Shown one piece after another: positions 24,093 to 32,868 of a stretch of 64,000 nt of DNA. This DNA is from Cognataquiflexum rubidum (lineage in GTDB: Bacteria; Bacteroidota; Bacteroidia; Cytophagales; Cyclobacteriaceae): assembly GCF_022538115.1 (NCBI RefSeq), contig NZ_JAKZAL010000010.1:117094-181093 (forward strand), given 5' to 3'. Position 1 is the stretch's first letter, and each line of letters starts with the position of its first letter. The notes under the pieces are model-generated. The model saw nothing but the letters and a program-made list of their open reading frames with translations. It was not told the origin of the DNA and made no database searches. A program made the position numbers and the translations under genes.

Positions 24093-25422
24093 ACCTTAAA
24101 GAAGTTATAGGGTCCTGCATTGCTGCTTTTCTTGCCGGAGCGATTCCAAAAACCAAACCGACGGTCGCTGCGACGCCAAAAGAAAGCAATATCGAAGGAA
24201 GGGTAATGATGGTCGGGAAATCCCCAAAGGTGGATACCAAATGGGCCAATAAAATCCCCAATATTACCCCTATAATCCCTCCTGTGATGCTGATCATGAC
24301 GGCTTCAAACAGAAACTGATTGACAATATCGGATTTTTTTGCACCTAACGAAAGCCTTAATCCTATTTCTTTAATCCTTTCCATCACAGAGGCCAACATG
24401 ATGTTCATAATTCCTATCCCTCCGACCAAAAGTGATATCCCTGCAATGGCCCCAAGGACAATGTTAAAGATGTTCTGGGTACGCTGCTGTTGCTTCAGCA
24501 AGAGCTCAGGAATCGTAATCTCAAAGTCTACCACCATCATATGCCTTCTCTCCAAAAGCTTGGAAATCACCTCGGCAGTGGGATTGAGGGATTCGCTTTC
24601 CTCTACCTGAACCACTATTTTGTCAATCTGATGGTAATTTGGGTCTGTATTGGTCGTCAACTGCTCCCCATCCAAAACTGCCGCTCCTGTCACCAAATCC
24701 CTGTTTTTGAACCTGATCAGCATCGTTTGGATAGGTACATAAACGTCCATGTTGAAATCTCTGATACCCAATTTGGAAATGCTCTGCTCGGAGACCAACC
24801 TTTCCTCCATCACACCAATGACTTCAAGCCATTGGTTTCCGCTTTTGATCATCTTTCCGATTGGGTTTTCCTTTGAAAAAAATTTGGTCTGAACCGACCT
24901 TCCAATGATACAGACAGGCGCACCGAGGAGAAGATTGGATTCGGTAAACATTTTTCCTTCCCGAAGTTTGAAATCCAAGACTTCAAAATAGGCCGGAGTG
25001 ACGCCTACCAACTTGGCTGAGCGCCTGATTCCACTTTTGACTAGGTTGGTTTCCAATACGATTTCAGGGCTGATTTTTTTGATTCCAGGAATGGTCTTCA
25101 TGATGGATTCGACATCGGAAAGTTTCAGTCCGGGCGAAAACTTCCCCCTTTCCTCTTCCAGGTCTGATTCTTCGGCCAGATTTTCCTCAATTTGATTGAC
25201 CACAGGTGTAATCACGATGTTGTTGACACCGACCAGCCTGATTTGCTCGAGGATTTCCTGTTGGGCGCCGTTGCCGATGGCAAGCATCGCAATCACAGCC
25301 GCAACTCCAAAAATTATCCCCAAAGCCGTCAGCAAAGACCTTAATTTATTGGCTAAGACCGCTTCCAAGGCTATGTGGAAATTGGCTTTTAATCTTTCAT
25401 TTCGGTCGAAATTAATATTCAT
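24085..25422 (-). CDS. MacB-like ABC permease without fused ATPase
   Basis: A 445-residue FtsX/MacB-type permease: N-terminal membrane segment in LTALGIIFGVAAVIAMLAIG, a large periplasmic MacB_PCD domain (about 60-290) and three C-terminal membrane segments with GIMNIMLASVMERIKEIGLR and ISITGGIIGVILGILLAHLV. No nucleotide-binding domain is present in the protein, and no ATPase gene lies nearby. MacB of E. coli has a fused N-terminal ATPase, so the motor must be encoded elsewhere. Preceded by macA with a 9-nt gap. Confidence 0.92.
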   Translation of the reverse strand: MNINFDRNERLKANFHIALEAVLANKLRSLLTALGIIFGVAAVIAMLAIGNGAQQEILEQIRLVGVNNIVITPVVNQIEENLAEESDLEEERGKFSPGLKLSDVESIMKTIPGIKKISPEIVLETNLVKSGIRRSAKLVGVTPAYFEVLDFKLREGKMFTESNLLLGAPVCIIGRSVQTKFFSKENPIGKMIKSGNQWLEVIGVMEERLVSEQSISKLGIRDFNMDVYVPIQTMLIRFKNRDLVTGAAVLDGEQLTTNTDPNYHQIDKIVVQVEESESLNPTAEVISKLLERRHMMVVDFEITIPELLLKQQQRTQNIFNIVLGAIAGISLLVGGIGIMNIMLASVMERIKEIGLRLSLGAKKSDIVNQFLFEAVMISITGGIIGVILGILLAHLVSTFGDFPTIITLPSILLSFGVAATVGLVFGIAPARKAAMQDPITSLRYE

Positions 25423-25431
25423 AAATGTATC

Positions 25432-26766
25432 TTAATTATTGACAGGCCTGACTTGATACCCGGTTCTCATAGAGGAATCCGGTACGGAAATTGGCTCCTC
25501 GATTTTAAGGTTCCTTTTCCCATTTAATTCTGCCAATAAACTGATACTTGTATTTTGGGACCATTCGGGAGTAGAAAGGAACACATCCTGCCCTTCTTCC
25601 AATCCCATCTCAATGATAACATCGTTGGAATTGGCCAGGCCGAGTTTTACTTCCTGCTTGCTGCCGTTTTTGAGATAGACATAATTGATGCTGTCGCTTT
25701 CTACATTGATAGCCTCCAAAGGCACATAGACCACATCACTTTTTTCCTCTATCAAAATGGAATTGCTGGTTGTCATTGCGGGACGAAGGAGGTCGTCACT
25801 TTCATTGACTCTGACCAAAACTTCAAAAACCTTGGCATCCGAATTTGGCCTTTGTTGTCCCACGTTGGCGACCTGAATAACATTTCCTGTCAAAATTTTA
25901 TCGGGAAAAGCATCCAATCCGATTACTACAGATTGGCCAACTTTGATTTTTCTGATATCCACTTCATTGATGTAAGTGATGCTTTGCATCGTGCTGAGAT
26001 CGGGAAGTGTGGCTACTACAGGGTCCCAAGAACTGATCTGTGAGCCTTCTTTTACTTTTCCGCCCCTTCCCTGACGGTATATCACCATGCCGTTTTGTGG
26101 CGCGAGTACGGTGAATTTTTCCAAAGCTTCCTGCATTTGGGAAACTTCCAACTCCGCTTCTCTCAACCTTGCAGACACCTCAACCATCCTCGCTTTTTCC
26201 TGCAGGGATTTGATTCTATACCTTTCTTTGGCCTGTTGTAGGTCTCTGATGGCTTTTTGGTAGTTGTACTCATTTTGCTTGATGATGGCCGGCGGTTCAT
26301 ATTGAGACTGGTCCAAAACCAGTTTTTTGGCTCCGACTTCATAATCCAGGTTGATCAGGTTATCCCTTTCGAGTCTGAGCACCAAGGAGGTGTCCAACTG
26401 TGTCTGTTCGTAGGCGGCCCTAGTCTGTTCCAAGTCCAGGCGCCTGTCCTCCAATCTTCCAAAAAGTTCTGTTTTGTCAAGAGCGGCAATGAAATCTCCC
26501 TTCTTGACTACAGTTCCCTCATCGACCATGGTTTCGATCGTGAAGTTCCCGATCCGGTATCTCCTTGCCTCTATGGGTCCAAGAATTTCTATAGAATTCA
26601 AGGCCTGCAATTCGCCTGAAGAAGTGATTTCTACTTTAAATTGCCCTTTTTTAACTTCTGTCAGTATTTCGAAGTTGCCCTCATTACTTGAGTAAAAAAA
26701 AAGTAGGTATATGACAATCAGAGCTGCAAGCACCCCAAGTCCTGTATAAATATACTTTCTTTGCAT
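25432..26766 (-). CDS. MacA/HlyD-like periplasmic adaptor protein
   Basis: A 444-residue adaptor: an N-terminal membrane anchor (residues 6-25), a lipoyl-like half (IGNFTIETMVDEGTVVKKGD), a long coiled-coil hairpin (about 125-215), the second lipoyl half (VLAPQNGMVIYRQGRGGKV) and a beta-barrel domain with MQSITYINEVDIRKIKVGQS. It links the MacB-like permease to the TolC-like channel in the two following genes and is the first gene of the operon, with a TAACTTTG box 26 nt upstream. Confidence 0.9.
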   Translation of the reverse strand: MQRKYIYTGLGVLAALIVIYLLFFYSSNEGNFEILTEVKKGQFKVEITSSGELQALNSIEILGPIEARRYRIGNFTIETMVDEGTVVKKGDFIAALDKTELFGRLEDRRLDLEQTRAAYEQTQLDTSLVLRLERDNLINLDYEVGAKKLVLDQSQYEPPAIIKQNEYNYQKAIRDLQQAKERYRIKSLQEKARMVEVSARLREAELEVSQMQEALEKFTVLAPQNGMVIYRQGRGGKVKEGSQISSWDPVVATLPDLSTMQSITYINEVDIRKIKVGQSVVIGLDAFPDKILTGNVIQVANVGQQRPNSDAKVFEVLVRVNESDDLLRPAMTTSNSILIEEKSDVVYVPLEAINVESDSINYVYLKNGSKQEVKLGLANSNDVIIEMGLEEGQDVFLSTPEWSQNTSISLLAELNGKRNLKIEEPISVPDSSMRTGYQVRPVNN

Positions 26767-26791
26767 GATTGGACAGTTATTTTGGTGTAGT

Positions 26792-26799
26792 CAAAGTTA
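26792..26799 (-). promoter_or_regulatory. candidate -7 box of efflux operon (TAACTTTG)
   Basis: The minus strand reads TAACTTTG 26 nt upstream of the adaptor gene, matching TAnnTTTG. No clear -33 element. Confidence 0.45.
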
Positions 26800-26967
26800 G
26801 CCATAAATGAGTCTAAAATCAGCCCAATAAGCATGTTATAAAACCATTAAAGTAATTTATAATTTATCCTGAGTGCAGGAAACGGAAAACCGAAAAATTG
26901 AAATGGAATTGATAAATTGCGCGCTCATTGGGGTTTTTACCTCCCCAAAAACCGACCAAACCCTGAT

Positions 26968-27738
26968 ATGAAGTCATTGATCAGTTTTATTATCCGATAC
27001 ATTCCAAGGAAATATTTGCAGCTTGTTTCCCACTTTTTCCTGCGGATTATGGCGGTCTTTTATCAGGGAAATCAGGTTACCTGCAATGTATGTGACCATT
27101 CTTTCCGGAAGTTTTTGCCTTATGGAAGAAAAGGACGGGACAATGCACTCTGCCCAAACTGCCTTGCTTTGGAAAGGCATAGGCTGATGTGGTTGTTTTT
27201 GCAACAAGAGACAAACTTCTTTACGCATCGACTCAAAGTACTCCATATTGCCCCTGAGCTTTGCTTTATCGACCGGATGGAGGCCATGAAAAATCTGGAT
27301 TACATCACTGCTGATATTGAGTCTCCTTTGGCCAAAGTCAAAATGGATGTCCATCAGATCCCATTTGAAGCCAATACTTTTGATGTCGTATTCTGTAACC
27401 ACGTCATGGAACATGTCGACGACGATATCCTGGCATGCAGCGAGATCAACCGCGTGCTCAAACCAAACGGTTGGGGAATCATCCAATCCCCTGTCTATGA
27501 CATTCCCGAGACCATCGAGGACAAAACCATCACCGATGCCGCCGAGCGCGAAAGACTTTTCGGCCAAAGAGACCACGTCCGCAAATACGGGAATGACTAC
27601 GCCAAGCGCCTCAGTCAATCAGGACTTGATGTCCAAGAAAACCTTTTTGTCAAAACCCTTGATCCTGCTGTTGTCTTCAAAAATGCTTTGCCTGAGAATG
27701 AGGTGATTTTTTATTGTAGAAAAGGGAGTAAAGGATGA
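26968..27738 (+). CDS. zinc-ribbon SAM-dependent methyltransferase
   Basis: A 256-residue class I methyltransferase. The N-terminal part carries a paired-Cys zinc site, VTCNVCDHSF and ALCPNCLALERHRLMW (about 47-85). Then come the SAM-binding core with LHIAPELCFI, YITADIESPLAKVKMDVHQI and FCNHVMEHVDDDILACSEIN (a HVMEHV motif IV). The zinc ribbon plus methyltransferase arrangement occurs in enzymes near polysaccharide loci, but the substrate is unknown. Its last 110 nt are duplicated downstream. Confidence 0.88.
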   Translation: MKSLISFIIRYIPRKYLQLVSHFFLRIMAVFYQGNQVTCNVCDHSFRKFLPYGRKGRDNALCPNCLALERHRLMWLFLQQETNFFTHRLKVLHIAPELCFIDRMEAMKNLDYITADIESPLAKVKMDVHQIPFEANTFDVVFCNHVMEHVDDDILACSEINRVLKPNGWGIIQSPVYDIPETIEDKTITDAAERERLFGQRDHVRKYGNDYAKRLSQSGLDVQENLFVKTLDPAVVFKNALPENEVIFYCRKGSKG

Positions 27739-27950
27739 AGGGTGAGGGAGGAAGGATGAAAAAAAATGATTGTTGAGGGATTATGGCCTAGTTTTGAATA
27801 ATAAAGCTAGCCTTCTCTTTCAAAAAATCAATGCAGGAATTGAATCCAAAGATCCTTGATATAAAAAGGTTAGCCCAAAATGATACGATTTGATACGATT
27901 TGAATCGGTTATGATACGAAAAATGTAATTTCTTGTCCATTTGGAATTAC

Positions 27951-28078
27951 GCCAATCAGAATTCGATGTCCAAGAAAACCTCTTTGTCAAAACCCTTGAT
28001 CCCGCTATAGTCTTGAAAAATGCTTTGCCAGAGAATGAGGTGATTTTTTATTGTAAAAAAGGGGGAATAAAAGAATGA
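27951..28078 (+). pseudogene. duplicated 3' fragment of the methyltransferase gene
   Basis: The reading GATGTCCAAGAAAACCTC and what follows is about 90% identical to 27628-27738: both encode DVQENLFVKTLDPA...LPENEVIFYC, both end within a few codons (28076-28078 TGA here). The fragment has no start and is preceded by a region with a triple GATACGA-type word (about 27880-27920). It is the remnant of a tandem copy that lost its 5' part. The remaining gap to 28280 contains no gene I can identify. Confidence 0.9.
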
Positions 28079-28280
28079 AAAATTAAGAATGAAGAAGGGG
28101 GATTCAAAAAAAGGGGTAAAAACCCTTTGATCCTACGGGATTCAGCTTGGAGACCTCGGGCATTCGCAGACGTTCCTTTCAAGCTTACACTTAACTTCTA
28201 AAAGACATTGCGTTTGTAGTTAGTCGGTACCGCCCGCTGTATCCAAGGTAATGTTAGAGTGCCTTATTCCTTTTGCCCCT

Positions 28281-28580
28281 TTAAAGGAAGGTTAATCCAA
28301 TTCTTTTATTCAAACCTTGTTCGAAAATCCGGATCAAGGTTGACAACTGGATATTTCCTTTTCCATTTTCAAGTTTTGAGATATAACTTTTCTTTGTCCC
28401 TGCCTTTTCCGCCAATTGCTCCTGGGTAAGGTTCGCTTCCTTTCTTGCATCTTTAAGCATTTCGCTTATGATGAACATCTGGGCATTTTCTTCATACTTG
28501 TTTCTGCTCTCACTTCCGACTTTGCCGTGTTCCAGTTCAATCAGTTCATCAAATGTTTTGACTTTGCTATAATCCTTCAT
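28281..28580 (-). CDS. XRE-family antitoxin (HigA-like)
   Basis: A 99-residue HTH protein: an N-terminal extension, then EMLKDARKEANLTQEQLAEK and GTKKSYISKLENGKGNIQLS, the XRE helix-turn-helix, and a short C-terminus. Preceded by 4 nt of spacing by a HigB-type toxin gene, as in the toxin-first order of higBA. The toxin is interrupted by an in-frame stop, so this antitoxin may now be a stand-alone regulator. Confidence 0.88.
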   Translation of the reverse strand: MKDYSKVKTFDELIELEHGKVGSESRNKYEENAQMFIISEMLKDARKEANLTQEQLAEKAGTKKSYISKLENGKGNIQLSTLIRIFEQGLNKRIGLTFL

Positions 28581-28584
28581 AATC

Positions 28585-28920
28585 TTATTTCTTTGATTGA
28601 AAATATTCCTTCATTAACCTTCCTGCTTTCTCTATTTCATTCTTTGGGGTCTTTTGACTCTTTTTTTGAAAACCGTTGAAGAGCACGACTAACCTTCCTT
28701 AATCAAAGCAGCAGAAAATTCTATAAATGTTTGATTGGTATTCCACTCTAACTTCAAACAAGCTCTCAGTTCCTTCCAGATGTTTGAGAAACTTCTCTGG
28801 CACCCTTTCCACTTGCTTGATCATCTCAAAAACATATTGAATCTTACTCTTTACCTTTTCATCTTGATTTTGATAAAATTCAATAAAGTGGTTTTCATAA
28901 AAAATTATCTTCCTTACCAT
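28585..28920 (-). pseudogene. HigB-type toxin gene broken by an in-frame TAA
   Basis: The frame begins MVRKIIFYENHFIEFYQNQD and continues to FEVRVEYQSNIYRIFCCFD, then TAA (28699-28701). Reading on in the same frame gives GRLVVLFNGFQKKSQKTPKN, then EIEKAGRLMKEYFQSKK and a proper stop at 28585, 4 nt before higA. A single G-to-T change (GAA to TAA, making DEGRLVV) explains the break. Without the C-terminal part, which completes the RelE-like fold, the toxin should be inactive. Confidence 0.85.
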
Positions 28921-29102
28921 ATTTACAAAGTTATCTCAAAAGATAACATTTTCCAAAAATGTGAGGGTTCTTTTAATCCACTCTAACTTTTGGAGGGTTT
29001 AAGAAGTGGCGATTGCGGAGACGAAAACTGTCTGCTAACACTAAACTGACCTTGAATCATAAAACCCCTGTTGCCTATAGGTAATTTAGGAACCGAAGAT
29101 TA

Positions 29103-30071
29103 TTAATCTTCCTTTTTTAATTCATTCAACATCGATACAAAATTATCTGGTGGATAAAATTGTAATTTATTGTCAAGAAAATTGTAAGGTAAATTAATCA
29201 ATTGGTTTTCCTTGTACCAATAAAGCCTGTCACTTATTGAACCTGGGCCTTCATTATTCATCCCTTTGATTATAGGAATTAAGGAGTTAATAGCTTTAGC
29301 AACCTCCAAATTTTCAATTGGATAAATAATTACAGCATGTCTATGAGGCACACCAATCAATGCACCGTGTTTTCCGATATATTTTTTTAAGTCTTTCTTA
29401 TCAAGTAAAATATTTGATGCAAAGACATTATCACTTTGTATTAACCATATTTTATAATCCTTCATATCCTGTTGCGAAATTTCAAGTGGATAATTGGATT
29501 TGATATTTTTGAAACCTATATCAAACAATTCTTTTGTCTGCTTGTTCCACGCGGTTACATTTTCAGGTTTAATGCTTGTTACTGTATGCGGTAAATCAAA
29601 AACAAGTAGTTCAACAATTTCATCTGTAAGCTCTTTGTAAACCGTATTTTCTTTTCCAACTGCCTCAATATATTCTTTATGGTAAAGTCTCACTCCAATA
29701 TATTTTTGAATTTGTTCGAAATCCTTAATTTTTTTATTAAAGTCAGTCTGAAATTCATTGGCTTCAATCATTCTATTGAAATGGTCTGAAACAATCTCTT
29801 TCCATACATTTCTATTTTCCTGTTTACAAATCTGTGCAAGATTAACTAATCCAAGATTGTTTAATCCAAAGTCCCCATTCTCCACAATTACAACTCCATC
29901 GTTTATTGAAATTTCAAAGTTCTTTTGTTTGAAATATTCTTCAATTATGTCAATAAAAAAGTTATATTCCTTTTTGTCGAAAAACTTCGCCCAAACAGGG
30001 ACAGTTCTGTTCTGTCCCTTACATGATGAAAATAATGAAATAATAATTATCAAGAAGTATTTAATTTTCAT
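29103..30071 (-). CDS. DUF1444-like lipoprotein
   Basis: A 322-residue lipoprotein with signal MKIKYFLIIIISLFSSC (Cys at 17). The mature part resembles DUF1444 (YtpQ): NDGVVIVENGDFGLNNLGLV, ELLVFDLPHTVTSIKPENVT and GKHGALIGVPHRHAVIIYPI occur in that order. Function unknown. I chose ATG 30071 because it opens a clean signal peptide; the frame extends to 30155 with no support. The gene is AT-rich and flanked by non-coding accessory sequence, hinting at recent acquisition. Confidence 0.7.
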   Translation of the reverse strand: MKIKYFLIIIISLFSSCKGQNRTVPVWAKFFDKKEYNFFIDIIEEYFKQKNFEISINDGVVIVENGDFGLNNLGLVNLAQICKQENRNVWKEIVSDHFNRMIEANEFQTDFNKKIKDFEQIQKYIGVRLYHKEYIEAVGKENTVYKELTDEIVELLVFDLPHTVTSIKPENVTAWNKQTKELFDIGFKNIKSNYPLEISQQDMKDYKIWLIQSDNVFASNILLDKKDLKKYIGKHGALIGVPHRHAVIIYPIENLEVAKAINSLIPIIKGMNNEGPGSISDRLYWYKENQLINLPYNFLDNKLQFYPPDNFVSMLNELKKED

Positions 30072-30260
30072 TGTTCTAGCCTTGTCTTTTTTTTTCCTGC
30101 AGCTAACGTTTTGCTTCACGAAATCACTGCAATATGTATGGTATATGGAATACAAACAGCAACAGTTGCAGAAATATTTGAATCATCTAAACATAAAACT
30201 AATATCCTAAATATCCAACCAGTCTTCCTGACTATTTGCGTGTAAAAAATTAATTGGATT

Positions 30261-31241
30261 TTACCCCTTAAAAACCTTCTTCACCCATTCAGTCATCAAT
30301 CCTGCGCCATAGCTACTCAGCTGTCCAAAAGCTGTAAAAATAGAAAGTAATCCTACCCAAGGTGATTTGTTTATGAAAGTAGAATGAACGAAAACAGCTA
30401 AAATCCATAGAGAATAAACCAAGAGCCCTGCTGTCAAGAAAATCGAGAAGGCTGGAAACCAATAACTAATAACCAATAACCCAATAACCATTATCCAACC
30501 AAGTAAAAATACTGCCGGCATCAGATGCACCAACTTCACCGCATCCCGATGGTAACGGCTGACATTGATTCGGTTTTGGCCAAAGGAATAACTCTGTCTG
30601 AAGAAACTTTGCCAGGTGTTTTTCCTTTTGTGGTACACAAAAGCTTCCTCCACCAACTCCAACCTGAAACCTGACTTTTTGAGCCGCATACTCAGCTCGA
30701 TATCCTCTCCTCTGTTTGGGTCGACAAAACCTTTGGTCGCCTCAAATGCTTTTCTGGATAGGCCCATATTGAATCCACGGGCTTGGAACTTCGATGGATC
30801 TTTTAATTTTCCCCGGATTCCTCCTGTAGTTAATAGGGAGGTCATGCTGTAGTTGATGGCTTTTTGGAAGTTGGAAAAACCTTCCTCAGCAGCGTCTGGA
30901 CCACCATGGGCATCGAGCTTTCGGGTATTGATGGCTTTATCCAAAACCTCAAAATATTGAGAAGGAATGATGCAATCGGAATCAAAAAGCACAAAATAAT
31001 CGCCTTTGGCCAGATTCATCCCGAAGTTACGGGCAAAGCCTTGGGCAATATTTTCAATCCAAAAATAACGTACTTGGAGTTCTTCTCTGTAGGATTCTGC
31101 GACAAGCTTGCAGGGATTATCAGATCCGTCATCCACGATTATCACCTCAAAGCCTGTGAAGGTCTGTGTAGTCAGACTCTGAAGCAATTCCCTGATTTCA
31201 TCGGGACGGTTGTACACCGGTATGATTACCGAAAAAACCAT
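30261..31241 (-). CDS. family 2 glycosyltransferase with membrane segments
   Basis: A 326-residue inverting glycosyltransferase: VFSVIIPVYNRPDEIRELLQ, the DxD region YFVLFDSDCII (about 85-95), RGFNMGLSRKAFEATKGF, GEDIELSMRLKKSGFRLELV, and three C-terminal membrane segments (about 215-310). It probably extends a surface polysaccharide; the sugar is unknown. The ATG at 31241 overlaps the stop of the upstream glycosyltransferase by one base (TGATG); a TTG one codon earlier is also possible. Confidence 0.88.
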   Translation of the reverse strand: MVFSVIIPVYNRPDEIRELLQSLTTQTFTGFEVIIVDDGSDNPCKLVAESYREELQVRYFWIENIAQGFARNFGMNLAKGDYFVLFDSDCIIPSQYFEVLDKAINTRKLDAHGGPDAAEEGFSNFQKAINYSMTSLLTTGGIRGKLKDPSKFQARGFNMGLSRKAFEATKGFVDPNRGEDIELSMRLKKSGFRLELVEEAFVYHKRKNTWQSFFRQSYSFGQNRINVSRYHRDAVKLVHLMPAVFLLGWIMVIGLLVISYWFPAFSIFLTAGLLVYSLWILAVFVHSTFINKSPWVGLLSIFTAFGQLSSYGAGLMTEWVKKVFKG

Positions 31242-32203
31242 CAATCCTTGAAATTCAGTTCGGAGTCAATGTTGTAATCGGATTTTCGGCTGTTGTTGGA
31301 AGTCATCATTTCCGCGAGGAAGCCAGTCAGAAACAACTGAACCCCCACAATCAAAGCCACCAATGCCAAAAAGAATAAGGGTTGATCGGTGATTTCCCTG
31401 ACGGCTGTTCCCCGGTAAAGTCCATAGATCTTTTGAAAAATCAGCCAACCTGTGATGAAGAAACCCGCCAAAAAGGAGACCGAGCCCAAAGTACCGAAGA
31501 AATGCATCGGACGCTTTTTGTACCTGTTGACAAAGGAAACGGAAATCAGGTCGAGGAAGCCGTTCAGGAATCTTTCCCAACCAAATTTGGTATAGCCGTA
31601 TTTTCTTGGCCGGTGTTCGACGACTTTTTCACCGATTTTGGAAAAGCCTGCCCATTTTCCGATCAAGGGGATATACCGGTGCATTTCTCCGTATAGGTGG
31701 ATATTTTTGACGACTTTCTTGTCGTAGGCCTTCAGACCGCAGTTGAAATCATGAAGTTTGATCCCCGAAATCACCCGAGTCACCCAATTAAAAAATCTTG
31801 ACGGTATCGTCTTGCTGATGGGGTCATGTCTTTTCTTTTTCCACCCTGATACGATCTCAAAACCGTCTTTGACGATCATGTCGTACAGCTCCGGGATCTC
31901 ATCAGGACTGTCCTGTAAGTCAGCATCCAAAGTAATGACCACTTCTCCCTCAGCCCTGCTGAAGCCCATGTCCAAAGCTGCAGATTTGCCATAATTCCTA
32001 CCGAAACTGATGCCTTTTACTGCGGGATTGAGGTTGGCGAGTTTTTGGATTTCCTTCCATGAACCATCATTGCTGCCATCATTGACAAATATGATTTCAT
32101 AAGAAAAGCTGTACCCTTCCATGACCCGGCAGATCCAGTTATGTAATTCGGCAAGTGATTCCTGCTCATTGTAAACAGGTATGACGACGGAGATTTGAGT
32201 CAT
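31241..32203 (-). CDS. dolichyl-phosphate-mannose-synthase-like glycosyltransferase
   Basis: A 320-residue GT2 of the DPM/GtrB/ArnC type, expected to transfer a sugar from a nucleotide donor to undecaprenyl phosphate. Features: VVIPVYNEQESLAELHNW, GISFGRNYGKSAALDMG, VVITLDADLQDSPDEIPELY with DxD, NCGLKAYDKKVVKNI, and two membrane segments near the C-terminus. The ATG at 32203 starts the conserved fold, so the longer frame to 32299 is not used. It precedes the second GT2 by overlap. Confidence 0.9.
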   Translation of the reverse strand: MTQISVVIPVYNEQESLAELHNWICRVMEGYSFSYEIIFVNDGSNDGSWKEIQKLANLNPAVKGISFGRNYGKSAALDMGFSRAEGEVVITLDADLQDSPDEIPELYDMIVKDGFEIVSGWKKKRHDPISKTIPSRFFNWVTRVISGIKLHDFNCGLKAYDKKVVKNIHLYGEMHRYIPLIGKWAGFSKIGEKVVEHRPRKYGYTKFGWERFLNGFLDLISVSFVNRYKKRPMHFFGTLGSVSFLAGFFITGWLIFQKIYGLYRGTAVREITDQPLFFLALVALIVGVQLFLTGFLAEMMTSNNSRKSDYNIDSELNFKD

Positions 32204-32317
32204 TTTGGTTTTTCGAAAATCAATTTGGTAAAGGAAACCAGAACAAAAAGTTGGGGATTCCTTTATATAATCCCTGAAGCCATTGGAGCTAAATTCCAAC
32301 AGCTTCAGAGGTCTGTA

Positions 32318-32863
32318 TCAATAGTCCAGAGACTTGTCTCTTTTCTTCAATATTGCTCCAAGAATCAGTGCGATAATGGCATAAGCAATCAACAGAAATC
32401 CAAAAGCCTTCACTTGACCCAAAACAGTATAGCCTCCTTCAAGGCTGGTACGGATATCATCAATCTGCTCAGAAGTCATGGCATCTGCAGCACCAAACTT
32501 CTCCAACATGGCCATTTGGGTTTCCATCTGACTTTCTATCAACACGCCCGGAAGTGCCGGATCAACAACATTATAAAGCAACAGACTGCCAAGCATACTG
32601 ATTATCCCGGAAACAACCATGGCTACGAATGCAAAATTAAAAGCAGTTCCGAAGGTCATAAATCCACCAATGGAAGACCTGTATTGGCCGCCAAAGTAGA
32701 TGATCAGTCCAAAATACAATACCAAAATCCCGATGCCAACATACCACGCTACCAACAAGGTGGGATCGATAAAGTAAAGGATGTAAGTAATTACAACTGA
32801 AATGATACCCAATATCAAACCTGAATTGAGTCCTGCTTTGAATGGTGATTCTTGATTTTCCAT
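32318..32863 (-). CDS. DUF4199-like membrane protein 1
   Basis: A 181-residue membrane protein starting MENQESPFKAGLNSGLILG, with four hydrophobic segments (about 12-33, 38-58, 70-95 and 155-175) and a long extramembrane stretch before the last, as in DUF4199 proteins of Bacteroidetes. The ATG at 32863 is preferred; the frame open to 32938 lies inside the neighbouring gene. Adjacent to a second protein of the same layout. Confidence 0.72.
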   Translation of the reverse strand: MENQESPFKAGLNSGLILGIISVVITYILYFIDPTLLVAWYVGIGILVLYFGLIIYFGGQYRSSIGGFMTFGTAFNFAFVAMVVSGIISMLGSLLLYNVVDPALPGVLIESQMETQMAMLEKFGAADAMTSEQIDDIRTSLEGGYTVLGQVKAFGFLLIAYAIIALILGAILKKRDKSLDY

Positions 32864-32868
32864 AGAGT

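Noticed and set aside
27739..28280. Prophage or insertion sequence remnant
   Set aside because: No transposase, integrase or terminal inverted repeats are visible; the duplicated gene tail explains the only clear homology.
28699..28701. Recoding or suppressor read-through at the HigB TAA
   Set aside because: No stimulatory structure or slippery sequence nearby; simple nonsense mutation is the plainer reading.
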